From assembly GCF_030719035.1 (NCBI RefSeq), contig NZ_CP132203.1:2790001-2854000 (forward strand): a stretch of 64,000 nucleotides of DNA, read 5' to 3'. The stretch is from Hahella sp. HNIBRBA332. GTDB taxonomy: Bacteria > Pseudomonadota > Gammaproteobacteria > Pseudomonadales > Oleiphilaceae. Position numbers and translations under genes: made by a program. Below are positions 1 through 8,301 of this stretch, piece by piece. The notes beneath the pieces are model-generated. The model was not told the DNA's origin and did no database searches. It worked only from the letters and a program-made list of their open reading frames with translations. Every line of letters starts with the position of its first letter. The stretch's first letter is position 1.

Positions 1-210
1 AATAAGGATTTACGTCTTTCATTACCTGGAGCTTTCTGAACAAAATACAAGCAGGCGCAAATAATACACCTTCAAATCAATTTTTCTGTAAAAATCCCTA
101 AAATATCCCGTTATTTTTTGTAAGATCCGCGACTTTTGTCTTTCGCATCGTTAAAATCGCCGCGCTGGTCGACTTTCCAGGCGGTATTTTCCCCTTCTGA
201 CGGATTTACG

Positions 211-825
211 ATGACTAATAACTCCCTTACCCTACAATCGCACTCACTACCTGAAGATCTGTTTGCGCTGATCAGCGGCACGGCGTTTGTGGCCTTCGGC
301 GTATTTCTGTTCAACGGAGCTGGCTTGCTGACAGGTGGTACGGCGGGGTTGGCGTTGTTATTGACGCATGTGCTGCATATCAGCTTCGGTAAGATTTTCT
401 TCCTGCTTAACCTGCCCTTCTATTGGCTGGCTTTCAAGCAGATGGGATGGCGTTTCTGCCTCAATACGTTTATCTCCGTCGCCATCGTTTCACTGGTTGT
501 GGATCACACTGGAGATGTCGTCTCCATTGAGTCGATAGAACCCTGGTTCGCAGCGGTTTTCGGCGGCTTTCTGATAGGCATGGGCATGCTGATTCTGTTC
601 CGCCATAAGTCCAGCCTTGGCGGCGTCGGCATCCTCGCGCTATACCTGCAAAAGCGCAATATCATGCGCGCCGGAAAATTTCAGATGATGATTGATTGCA
701 TTATCGTGCTGGCGTCCTGTTTCATCGTCACTCCCATGATTCTGATTTACTCAGTGCTCGGCGCCGTGGCGCTGAACCTGTTGCTGACGGTCAACCATAA
801 ACCTGGACGCTATCAGGTAGGCTAA
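211..825 (+). CDS. YitT-family (DUF161) integral membrane protein
   Basis: Predicted inner-membrane protein of 204 residues of the YitT/DUF161 type, whose substrate is unknown. The hydrophobic N-terminal half has the Gly-rich run NGAGLLTGGTAGLALLL characteristic of the family, and about five to six membrane helices can be seen (for example residues 17-36, 50-72, 80-100, 115-135, 165-195). An in-frame upstream ATG at 136 would add 25 residues that look non-helical and polar; the ATG at 211 places the first helix at the usual distance and is preferred, although no strong ribosome-binding site is visible for either. The usual C-terminal ligand-binding DUF2179 domain of Firmicute YitT is absent, as is common for the short proteobacterial forms. 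Stand-alone gene. Confidence 0.75.
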   Translation: MTNNSLTLQSHSLPEDLFALISGTAFVAFGVFLFNGAGLLTGGTAGLALLLTHVLHISFGKIFFLLNLPFYWLAFKQMGWRFCLNTFISVAIVSLVVDHTGDVVSIESIEPWFAAVFGGFLIGMGMLILFRHKSSLGGVGILALYLQKRNIMRAGKFQMMIDCIIVLASCFIVTPMILIYSVLGAVALNLLLTVNHKPGRYQVG

Positions 826-865
826 TTCATACCTGTGGCGTCTTGAGCAACAGACGCCACGCCCC

Positions 866-1333
866 TCATGACTTCTCACGCACACAACAGAATCCCCGCT
901 GAGTAGTCCAAGCGTTCACCCGCTGCCTCAACCTATGCCTGGTTCTTTGTCTGAACTGCTTATTCTGCGACGCGGCGAATAGCATCTCCGCCTCCGCGAG
1001 CGGTGGTTCGATATCCCACAACCAATCCGATGCGTCATCAGCCCAATTGCACATATGATGTTGAAAAGGAAATAAAACTGGGACTTTGAAGGGAAAAGTT
1101 TCGGCATACGCGGCATCCAAACCACATTCTCTTAGGCCTTTTTTAAGAAGATCAATTTGATGCGGATAGCATTCGCCATACCCTTTCTCAAGAATAGGCA
1201 GTAACATCAAACCCGATCTCCCCTTACCGATCTCTAACGGACCATCATGCTTGAGATACCACTTTCCTTCCGAAAAAGAGACATAGGCTTTCCAACCTGC
1301 CGCGTTGGTGAAGAGAGGACCAATCCATTGCAT
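866..1333 (-). CDS. hypothetical protein, 155 aa
   Basis: I do not recognise this protein. It is soluble, has no signal peptide, is rich in Trp (seven or more) and ends in a basic Arg-rich stretch (residues 125-145) followed by a Cys pair. It is convergent with the YitT gene and divergent from the small gene at 1421. The size, isolation and composition are compatible with an orphan immunity-type or accessory protein, but nothing in the sequence shows a function. Confidence 0.55.
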   Translation of the reverse strand: MQWIGPLFTNAAGWKAYVSFSEGKWYLKHDGPLEIGKGRSGLMLLPILEKGYGECYPHQIDLLKKGLRECGLDAAYAETFPFKVPVLFPFQHHMCNWADDASDWLWDIEPPLAEAEMLFAASQNKQFRQRTRHRLRQRVNAWTTQRGFCCVREKS

Positions 1334-1420
1334 TTCTTGTGCGCCTTTTTACGTTTTCGATACAATTCCTCGCGCTAAACACGCAAGCTCAAAAAAGTAC
1401 TAAAAAAAACGGTTATTGTA

Positions 1421-1840
1421 GTGCCTGTTATATTCGATCTAAAAGACCAGCCCCCGACATGGGCTAACGACATCAACACTGAACTCGCCCTTTTCGCGCC
1501 CGACTACTTAGAAAAATATGGAAAGGTCGGCTCCCAAGTGTGGTGGAACGCATATTTCAATAACGAGATTCCCAGGTCTTCGATCACTGGGACCGTTACT
1601 TTCATTGGGTTACGTAAAGACGACTGTGAAGAGCTATGGGACATTGTGGAGATTTCCACTTCAGACACACAAGTTGAATATGAACGTATCGCCTATTGGC
1701 TAAACGAAGCAGTCACCTTAAACGCTGAAGTGAAAGTTGAGCAATTCTCAATATATATTCAGCATAAATATGGGCCGATGACATCTACATTTGATTGTAT
1801 AGTCGAAGTTATTGGTAGAGAGATGAATCAATGCACCTAA
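1421..1840 (+). CDS. hypothetical protein, 139 aa, GTG start
   Basis: Unrecognised small acidic soluble protein. The longest reading starts at a GTG (1421) without a clear ribosome-binding site, so the exact start is uncertain. Base composition is more AT-rich than the core genes around it. It lies divergent from the hypothetical gene ending at 1333, with 87 bases between them that must carry both promoters. Size and acidity resemble immunity-type small proteins, which is inference only. Confidence 0.5.
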   Translation: MPVIFDLKDQPPTWANDINTELALFAPDYLEKYGKVGSQVWWNAYFNNEIPRSSITGTVTFIGLRKDDCEELWDIVEISTSDTQVEYERIAYWLNEAVTLNAEVKVEQFSIYIQHKYGPMTSTFDCIVEVIGREMNQCT

Positions 1841-1920
1841 ACACTGTCACCTCTAGACAAACAAAAACCGTACATATAGAGCACCGCCTCTAGCCTTCGC
1901 ACTCGGGACCAATACAGTCT

Positions 1921-2592
1921 CTACATTCTAACCAGCGTATAAGCCCTACTCATCACATCGCCACTCAAAATAGCGACCAACCCTTTTGCATCACTGTTGT
2001 TGTAGCCAGTCAGCATAATACTTTTACCCAGCTTAATTTGAAGATGCGCCTTACTTATAATAGTTCCATCCAAGGTCACGTAACCAAAGCCGCCAACGTT
2101 ATCATTTATCTTCTTCCCTGACTTTGCATAGGCCTCATCCGTGACGGTGATTGATACGGCAATATCGTCTCCGCGGGGGGAAACCGCCTTTGATTCGGCA
2201 ATATCCTGATTGGTGTACCAGATGTCTTCTGGCGTTTCCCCTCGCATCACAAAATTACCTGGGTGTTGACTGACAAACTCGACAAGGTTGGGATTTGCCG
2301 CTCCTCTTGTCAGAACAATGAACGCCTTCCCGTCATCTTGCATGAAGTCAGCGCTGGAAAATAAACCAGGACCAAGGCGGCTGATTCTGCTCGTCAGGAT
2401 TTCCATATCTTCAGGGCCATTGTCATCATTTTGATAGCCTTTCACCTCGTATACCACTTTAGGCGCAAAGAAATATCTAAATTCTTCACTATTCTTTATC
2501 GGAAAATAAGCCAATATGGCCGGTATTAGCAACAAGCTTAATTTGATAATTTTCACTACTAGAGACGTGGAAGTTTTTGCAGGCATCGTCAC
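1921..2592 (-). CDS. SecD P1-domain-like membrane-anchored protein (paralog 1)
   Basis: A 223-residue protein with one N-terminal hydrophobic segment (about residues 12-30, LIPAILAYFP) and a periplasmic body. The body follows the plan of the SecD/SecDF P1 domain: a RISRLG-type helix, a short strand, a FVMRGETPED turn, then a second half with a VTLDGTIISKAHLQ strand-turn and a GLVAILSGDVMS element that mirrors the SecD segments reading AI.LDG.V.S.P and LA..L..G. No SecD membrane domain follows, so this is not a translocase subunit; a lone P1-like periplasmic domain is inferred. It is a paralog of the next gene at 2868 (same order of motifs, including DIWY). Confidence 0.6.
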   Translation of the reverse strand: MTMPAKTSTSLVVKIIKLSLLLIPAILAYFPIKNSEEFRYFFAPKVVYEVKGYQNDDNGPEDMEILTSRISRLGPGLFSSADFMQDDGKAFIVLTRGAANPNLVEFVSQHPGNFVMRGETPEDIWYTNQDIAESKAVSPRGDDIAVSITVTDEAYAKSGKKINDNVGGFGYVTLDGTIISKAHLQIKLGKSIMLTGYNNSDAKGLVAILSGDVMSRAYTLVRM

Positions 2593-2867
2593 TCCAAGTA
2601 TTTCTGTATTTTAATATGCAGTGAGTTATTCAATAGAGAGTTCGATTACTGGAGAAAACTAACGTAGTTTTTACTGTGAGGCTACCCGGTGATAACCCTA
2701 GCATGGGCCTGTAAAAACCGTTATTGCACACTGATTATCAGAGGATGAAACAGGCGAGAAGGGTTAACTTAGAAGGAATATACAGAAAGAACAGGGAGGG
2801 CCAGTTTTTATACTGGTTGGCAGGAAAAATAGACCGCCGTAGCAGTCTATTCCAGGCCGCAAACTAT

Positions 2868-3524
2868 TTATAGTTTGACCAGCTCATACCCACTACTCAT
2901 CCTGCCGCTGGCAAGCATAACGGCCAGGGCTTGCGCTTCCATGTCGCTGGCGCTGGTCATGAGGATTTTTTTACCCAGCTCTGTTTGCACCATGGCTTTG
3001 TGGAGTATTTCATCATCCAGCATGGTGTAAGCGTAACGTCCGATGCTTTGTTTGATTCTTGGTGAGGCTTTCCCGTAGGACTCATCCGAGAACACGACTT
3101 CGACGGAGAGTCTGTCCCCAGCGAGGACGGAGGCGGATTCCACGATATCTTTATCGCTATACCAGATATCGTCCGGCTCTGTTCCCCTGAATACGAGCTC
3201 ACCGGGATGCCGGCTTAGAAATGCGACCAGTTCAGCGTCAGGAGCGCCCCGTGAAAATTCAACCACGCCTTTGCCTTCCACTTCCTTGAACTGGACCGAT
3301 GACAGTTTGCTCGGGAGAACAGCGTTCAAGCGTTTCACCAAGATGTCCATATCCTCTTTCGAGCGTTTGTCCGCCTGGTAATCCTGCACCTGGTAAGTGA
3401 CTTTCTCAGCTCTCAGATACTCCAGTTCCTTGCAGCCCGCCACGGTAAACAGGGACAGTATGAGCAGGATCAAGGTCAGGCTGCGCTTGTAGATTTTTGT
3501 CAAAATGGATTTGGAGCTATTCAA
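2868..3524 (-). CDS. SecD P1-domain-like lipoprotein (paralog 2)
   Basis: A 218-residue paralog of the 1921-2592 protein. It carries a lipoprotein signal ending in the lipobox LFTVAGC at about residues 24-30, so it is predicted to be lipid-anchored. The mature part repeats the same plan: DMDILVKRLNAVLP, GELVFRGTEPDDIWY, YTMLDDEILHKAM, and LAVMLASGRMSSGYELVKL at the C terminus. The region upstream of each paralog is separate (275 bases between them), so they may be independently transcribed. Role unknown; similarity to SecD P1 is by pattern and would need a profile search. Confidence 0.65.
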   Translation of the reverse strand: MNSSKSILTKIYKRSLTLILLILSLFTVAGCKELEYLRAEKVTYQVQDYQADKRSKEDMDILVKRLNAVLPSKLSSVQFKEVEGKGVVEFSRGAPDAELVAFLSRHPGELVFRGTEPDDIWYSDKDIVESASVLAGDRLSVEVVFSDESYGKASPRIKQSIGRYAYTMLDDEILHKAMVQTELGKKILMTSASDMEAQALAVMLASGRMSSGYELVKL

Positions 3525-3589
3525 GGAGTGTCCCTGCAGATGTATAAATGTTTGTCTGGCGTCTCGCGTTCTAAAAAAAAATAATCGTA

Positions 3590-4030
3590 TTAAGGCTCAA
3601 AGTAGTGTTTCAGAATGCGTTCGCCACTTTCGATTTGCTTAAACAGTTCCGCAACCGTAGCGCTGCCAACGACGCACTCTTCCATTGTTTTTACACTGGC
3701 GGCGTCCGTCACGTACTGCTCAGCTTTTTGTTGATAGTACCCTGGCAACAAGTCATGCAAAGCAATCATCGCATAGAGCTGGGCCGGCTTGCTGCCTTCC
3801 GTTTGCAACCTGATAAGCTGTTCCTGCGCATCCACTTGACTTAGCAGGCACCGATACGCATTAACATGGTCCGGGACATCCCCTGCGTAACCGGTACACG
3901 CACTAGTGAACTCCTCCGCATTCTTCAACACTTCATAGTCATTCTCGGAGCACTGCCATTCCGCCAGAGACTGGCTGGAAAACAGGCAAAACAAGATCGA
4001 TGCGGCAATTCTGGAACGGGGTGTATACAT
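3590..4030 (-). CDS. hypothetical secreted protein, 146 aa
   Basis: An upstream in-frame start at 4147 is possible, but the ATG at 4030 begins a clean Sec signal peptide (MYTPRSRIAASILFCLFSSQSLA) with an AxA-like cleavage before EWQCSEND, so it is preferred. The mature protein of about 123 residues has four cysteines (in WQCS, SACT, YRCL and EECV), which suggests two disulfides in the periplasm. Function not recognised. It is divergent from the metallophore operon, sharing the 4031-4437 interval. Confidence 0.6.
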   Translation of the reverse strand: MYTPRSRIAASILFCLFSSQSLAEWQCSENDYEVLKNAEEFTSACTGYAGDVPDHVNAYRCLLSQVDAQEQLIRLQTEGSKPAQLYAMIALHDLLPGYYQQKAEQYVTDAASVKTMEECVVGSATVAELFKQIESGERILKHYFEP

Positions 4031-4437
4031 GAGTGGAAACTTCAGTAAATCCTTTAAAAAAAGCGCCAGAGCCAGCGCGCGGCTATTTAACCACAGAGCC
4101 GGTGCGCGGGGAATAACAGTCTGTTGAGGACTGAGAACTTTACACATTCAGAGACGTAGCCAAATTGGGTGCGACAAACTGCCGCATTGCCCCTGCCCGC
4201 CCCTCCGCATATAAAAATAAGCGGTGTTGGACCTTACAGAAAACATTAGAAATTAACGGCATGGATCGCGCTTCAGCTGTTGTTCGTCACGCATCAATGT
4301 CGGCGACCGCTTTGAGGGAATTTCTTTTTCTCTCCGCCTTCCTTCCGTCGATGACGGTCCTCGCAGCCTGATCCGGCTGCATCTGGAGATATAACCGAAC
4401 TAATAATTAGAAATCGCATCAATCGATAGAGGGACAT
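4031..4437. promoter_or_regulatory. promoter interval upstream of the thiocarboxylate metallophore operon
   Basis: Non-coding interval between the divergent secreted protein and the operon. It contains a hairpin at 4363-4380 (GCAGCC, 6-base loop, GGCTGC), an AT-rich palindrome CTAATAATTAG at 4400-4410 that is a plausible operator, and a ribosome-binding site AGAGGGA at 4428-4434 just before the ATG at 4438. I cannot assign the palindrome to Fur, CueR or another regulator by eye. Confidence 0.45.
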
Positions 4438-5616
4438 ATGTCGATGAAGCTCCCCCCCCTCGTAGAACCCGCTGCGGAGTTGTCCTCGGCGGAAATCGCC
4501 CGCTATAGCCGTCATCTGCTGCTGCCGGATGTAGGACTGAATGGGCAAAAACGCTTGAAGAACGCCAAAGTGCTGGCGGTTGGCGCCGGCGGTCTAGGCT
4601 CTCCTGTCTTACTGTATCTGGCGGCCGCCGGGGTCGGAACCCTGGGCGTTGTGGAGTTTGATCGGGTTGACGAGTCTAATCTGCAACGTCAGATCATCCA
4701 CGGCGTGTCCGATATCGGACGTCCCAAAGGCGAGAGCGCCAGAGACGCCATTCACGAGATCAATCCGCACATCGCGGTGCGGCTGCATAGTGAGCGTCTG
4801 GACTCGTCCAACGCCCTTGATCTCATCGCCCAATACGATCTGATCGTGGATGGAACCGACAATTTCGCTACTCGCTATCTGGTTAATGACGCCTGCGTGC
4901 TCGCAGGAAAACCCTACGTCTGGGGTTCGATCTATCGCTTTGAAGGACAAGCGTCGGTCTTTTGGGAAAACGCTCCCGAAGGCGCAGGCCTGAATTATCG
5001 CGACCTCTATCCAGAACCCCCGCCGCCCCATCTGGCGCCCTCCTGCTCGGAAGGCGGGGTGTTGGGTGTCCTGTGCGCGTCCATCGGCTCCATGATGGCC
5101 ACGGAGGCGATCAAGTTAATTACTGGATTAGGTGAATCCTTGTTAGGCAGATTGGCCGTGTACGACGCACTGGACATGAGTTTCCGCTTTATCAAACTGC
5201 GTCGTGATCCGCAAAGGCGCGCCATCACCGAACTGACGGATTACCAGGCATTCTGTGGGCTGGCGACAACCGTTCAAGACAATGACAACAGCGTTCCCAG
5301 CATTGATGTTCATGAACTCAAGCGGTGGCGGGACAGCGCCAAAGACTTCCAATTGATCGATGTGCGCGGAGCTTTGGAGCGGGACATCGTGCATATCCAG
5401 GGATCGCAACATATTCCTGCGCACAAGCTTCTGGACAGCGACATGCTGAACGCTCTCAGCAACAACGCGCCCATCGTGCTGCACTGCAAATCCGGCGTGC
5501 GCTCGCAAAGGGCGTTGCAGTCCCTGCGCGAATGCGGTTTCGATAACGTCCACCATCTCGACGGCGGCATTCTCGCCTGGATTCGGCATATCGACCCGAC
5601 ATTGCCCAGCTACTGA
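4438..5616 (+). CDS. MoeZ/QbsC-like E1 sulfurtransferase (ThiF + rhodanese)
   Basis: A 392-residue two-domain protein. The N-terminal ThiF/MoeB E1-like domain (about residues 15-260) has the nucleotide-binding AVGAGGLGSPVLLYLAAAG and the SCSEGGVLGVLCASIG segment with a Cys at 203. The C-terminal rhodanese domain (about 285-390) has the active loop CKSGVRS with Cys350. In this family the protein adenylates the C-terminal Gly of a ThiS/MoaD-like carrier and then transfers sulfur from a rhodanese persulfide to form a thiocarboxylate. No CxxC zinc pairs are visible, as in MoeZ and QbsC. It is the first gene of a compact operon with its JAMM protease and carrier partner directly downstream. pdtF/qbsC are the closest functional analogues I know. 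Confidence 0.85.
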   Translation: MSMKLPPLVEPAAELSSAEIARYSRHLLLPDVGLNGQKRLKNAKVLAVGAGGLGSPVLLYLAAAGVGTLGVVEFDRVDESNLQRQIIHGVSDIGRPKGESARDAIHEINPHIAVRLHSERLDSSNALDLIAQYDLIVDGTDNFATRYLVNDACVLAGKPYVWGSIYRFEGQASVFWENAPEGAGLNYRDLYPEPPPPHLAPSCSEGGVLGVLCASIGSMMATEAIKLITGLGESLLGRLAVYDALDMSFRFIKLRRDPQRRAITELTDYQAFCGLATTVQDNDNSVPSIDVHELKRWRDSAKDFQLIDVRGALERDIVHIQGSQHIPAHKLLDSDMLNALSNNAPIVLHCKSGVRSQRALQSLRECGFDNVHHLDGGILAWIRHIDPTLPSY

Positions 5617-5634
5617 TCAGGGAGGAAACCAAAC

Positions 5635-6153
5635 ATGCTGACGATTCTTTCGGAACTTGTAGACGCCATGATCCAACAGGCGCAGACAGACCATCCCATG
5701 GAAACCTGCGGCGTTATCGCCGGCCGGGAGGGCGCCGAGCGCCCCATGCGCCTCATTCCCATGCGCAATGTAGCGGCATCAGAGGATATGTTCATGTTCG
5801 ACGCCCGCGAACAACTGCAGGTGTGGCGGGAAATGGAGGCCAACGGCGAAGAGCCGGTGGTCATCTATCACTCACACACCCACTCGCGCGCCTATCCCAG
5901 CCAGGATGACATTCTTTGCGCCGCGGAGCCGCACGCCCATTACGTCATTATTCCCACTGATCCAGCCTACGGCAGCGGCATTCGCAGCTTCCGCATCGTC
6001 AACGGAGCCGTAGTGGAAGAAACCATTCGCATCGTCGAGCAATACGCCGGCGAACAATCATTTCCCCTTGCTGAAAACAGGAGTTCCCATGTCAATCACC
6101 ATCCATATTCCCACCGTTCTGCGTCCGCTGACCAACGAACAGAAGCGCATTGA
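5635..6153 (+). CDS. JAMM/Mov34 metalloprotease acting on the sulfur carrier
   Basis: A 172-residue JAB1/MPN domain protein with a complete zinc-protease signature: Glu23, then His79-x-His81 followed by seven residues and Ser89-x-x-Asp92. It starts after a strong ribosome-binding site (GGGAGGAAA). In thioquinolobactin synthesis the equivalent QbsD trims the tail of its ThiS-like partner QbsE; here the next gene encodes a carrier with a six-residue tail after Gly-Gly, so the same role is inferred. The C-terminal 20 or so residues (from about residue 152) lie in the 65-base overlap with the carrier gene and look like low-complexity read-through of a reused frame. Confidence 0.85.
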   Translation: MLTILSELVDAMIQQAQTDHPMETCGVIAGREGAERPMRLIPMRNVAASEDMFMFDAREQLQVWREMEANGEEPVVIYHSHTHSRAYPSQDDILCAAEPHAHYVIIPTDPAYGSGIRSFRIVNGAVVEETIRIVEQYAGEQSFPLAENRSSHVNHHPYSHRSASADQRTEAH

Positions 6154-6379
6154 CGGCGGCGGCGCGAATGTGCGGGAAGTGATCGAGAACATGGAAATAC
6201 AGTACCCGGGCGTCAAAGAGCGACTGATGGCGGACGGCAAGGTGCATCGCTTTTTGAATATTTACGTGAATGACGACGATATTCGTTTCGCCGAGAATCT
6301 GGATACGTCCGTGCAAGCCGGCGACGCCATCACCATCCTGCCGGCGGTGGCGGGCGGCTGCGGCGACAGGTTGGGATAA
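6089..6379 (+). CDS. ThiS/MoaD-like sulfur carrier protein with cleavable tail
   Basis: A small ubiquitin-fold protein of 96 residues starting at ATG 6089 behind ACAGGAG; a start at 6068 would lack this. It carries the family's N-terminal strand (SITIHIPTVLRPL) and ends AVAGG-CGDRLG. The diglycine is therefore internal, followed by six residues that must be removed before adenylation. This is exactly what a JAMM protease is for, and one is encoded just upstream, overlapping this gene by 65 bases. The exposed Gly thiocarboxylate would donate sulfur to the metallophore precursor. Analogues: QbsE, PdtH. Confidence 0.85.
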   Translation: MSITIHIPTVLRPLTNEQKRIDGGGANVREVIENMEIQYPGVKERLMADGKVHRFLNIYVNDDDIRFAENLDTSVQAGDAITILPAVAGGCGDRLG

Positions 6380-6384
6380 TCGCC

Positions 6385-8301
6385 ATGACTGTGTTACTGG
6401 AAGGCTGTTATCTCAGCGGATCGTTACGCAACCCGACGCCGGCCCTGGCGCCGCTGTATGCATCGTTGCGATATCAGGCCAATGCTCTCGGCGCCGCCTG
6501 GGAGAATGTCGATACGGAATCCGGCGCCGCTTTCGCGTTGCATGTGGCGGATCATGTCGCTGTCGATTGCGTACTGGAAGGCTGGTCGGACGCCGTGGAG
6601 CGTCCCATATCAGAAACCCTGGCCCAGGCGGCGACGGGACTGATGTCGGTACATGGTCGCGCCAGCGGCGGCGCGCAGCCCTTGGGAGTGGATTATGTCT
6701 CCATCCTCACCGCCGTACTTTCCCTGCAGGGCGCGATGGCCGCCGCCATCGGTGGTCTCCGGGGCGCCTCGACGCACACAACCACCGCCAGCCTGACCTC
6801 CAGCGCCTTGCTCAGCGTCGCGCAATATCTGGCCGGCGCCACCGCCCCGGAAACGCCGGAGCGCTTACGGCCCGGCACAGCCAGCGTGCAGGAGCGCCCG
6901 CCCTTCATGTCCGCCGATGGCGTGGTATTTGAGCTGGAAACCCTGGACGCCGTCCCCTGGCGCGATTTCTGGACTCAGGCGGGCGTCGACGCCGCCAGCG
7001 CCGGCAAAGGCTGGAGCGGCTTCCTGCTACGTTACGCCAAAGCCATCGCCCCGGTTCCCGTCGCCCTCTGCGAGGCGCTCGCCACGCTGCCGTTTGCCCA
7101 GATCGAACATATCGCCCAACAAACCGGCGTCGCCATTTGCCGAGTGCGCACGCTCCAGGAGCGTGCGCAGGACGAGGACACAATGGACATGTGGCGCAAT
7201 GGCCCCTGGCGCTTTCAATGTGATGGCGGCCTCGCCCAGGCCAGGCCGCTGAAGCCCTGTGATCCGTCCTCTCATCTGCCTTTAGCGGGATTAACCGTGG
7301 TTGAGTCCTGCCGCCGCATTCAGGGCCCCTTGGCGGGACGCTTGCTGTCTCTGCTCGGAGCCACAGTCATTCGCATCGAACCACCCGGCGGCGATCCTTT
7401 ACGCGGTATACCGCCCATGGCGGAAGACGTTTCCGCCCGTTTTGACGCCCTGAATCGAGACAAAAACGTACGAGAAATCGACATCAAATCCGCCACCGGC
7501 AAAGCGGAAGTGATGGCGTTGATCCAGCAGGCGGATGTGTTTCTGCACAACTGGGCGCCCGGCAAAGCAGCGGAGATGGGACTGGAATACGACGATATGA
7601 AACAGGTGAACCCCGACCTCGTTTACACCTATGCGGGAGGTTGGGGAGCGCGCGCGGAGCACGGTCTGCCCGGCACCGATTTCATGGCGCAGGCTTACTC
7701 CGGCGTCGCCGCCAAAATCGCCGCCGCTTCGGGGCTGCCGGGGGGCGCAGTGTTTACTGTTTTAGACGTATTAGGCGGCGCTGTCGCCGCTCAGGGCGTC
7801 ACCGCCGCGCTGCTGGCCCGCGGACTGGGTCGCGCCCGCTCCATCAGAGTGGATACCTCCCTGCTGGGGGCCGCCACCTTGTTGTGCGCAGACGAACTTG
7901 GCGCGCTGTTGCAACAGGCGGGGTATCAAAGTCATGTCCTGGACGGTGAACCGCCCTCACCTGCATGGACTTCATTGAGTGGCGTCTACGCCACCGCACA
8001 GGGGCTGATTGCCCTGGACTGTCTGGATGAACGCGCTTTTTCCAGGCTCACCCACGCCATCGTCGACGCCGCGTCTGAACACCGGTTAAACCGCGCAAAC
8101 GACAACCTGAATCGAGAGCATTTGCAGCGTGTTCTTCAACATCGCAAGGCGCAGGAGTGGGCGGCGTTGTTCGAAATGAACGGCGTTCCCGCCGCCGTAG
8201 TGGTCGAAGATTTGACTGAGCTTAGCCGCGACCCGCGTTTGGCCCCCGCTCTCGACAAGGACATCTATGTTCGAGTGAATTCACCATGGAGGTTTCAATG
8301 A
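6385..8301 (+). CDS. CaiB/BaiF (family III CoA-transferase)-like protein
   Basis: A 638-residue protein. The C-terminal part from about residue 296 is a family III CoA-transferase domain (LAGLTVVESCRRIQGPLAGRLLSLLGATVIRIEPPGGD pattern, then a GTDFMAQAYSG segment in which Asp432 occupies the position of the catalytic Asp). The N-terminal 290 residues resemble a degenerate second CaiB half, giving a fused double-domain layout. In pdt and qbs clusters a CaiB/BaiF homolog accompanies the AMP ligase and sulfur-transfer genes; it probably handles the activated acyl intermediate. The gene starts 5 bases after the carrier stop and ends in an ATGA overlap with the ligase gene. Confidence 0.75.
   Translation: MTVLLEGCYLSGSLRNPTPALAPLYASLRYQANALGAAWENVDTESGAAFALHVADHVAVDCVLEGWSDAVERPISETLAQAATGLMSVHGRASGGAQPLGVDYVSILTAVLSLQGAMAAAIGGLRGASTHTTTASLTSSALLSVAQYLAGATAPETPERLRPGTASVQERPPFMSADGVVFELETLDAVPWRDFWTQAGVDAASAGKGWSGFLLRYAKAIAPVPVALCEALATLPFAQIEHIAQQTGVAICRVRTLQERAQDEDTMDMWRNGPWRFQCDGGLAQARPLKPCDPSSHLPLAGLTVVESCRRIQGPLAGRLLSLLGATVIRIEPPGGDPLRGIPPMAEDVSARFDALNRDKNVREIDIKSATGKAEVMALIQQADVFLHNWAPGKAAEMGLEYDDMKQVNPDLVYTYAGGWGARAEHGLPGTDFMAQAYSGVAAKIAAASGLPGGAVFTVLDVLGGAVAAQGVTAALLARGLGRARSIRVDTSLLGAATLLCADELGALLQQAGYQSHVLDGEPPSPAWTSLSGVYATAQGLIALDCLDERAFSRLTHAIVDAASEHRLNRANDNLNREHLQRVLQHRKAQEWAALFEMNGVPAAVVVEDLTELSRDPRLAPALDKDIYVRVNSPWRFQ

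Noticed and set aside
4031..4147. Longer start for the secreted protein at 3590
   Set aside because: The added residues would precede and bury a clean signal peptide.
4148..4437. Metal riboswitch upstream of the metallophore operon
   Set aside because: The 6-bp hairpin and short palindrome do not make a known aptamer; an operator is a simpler reading.
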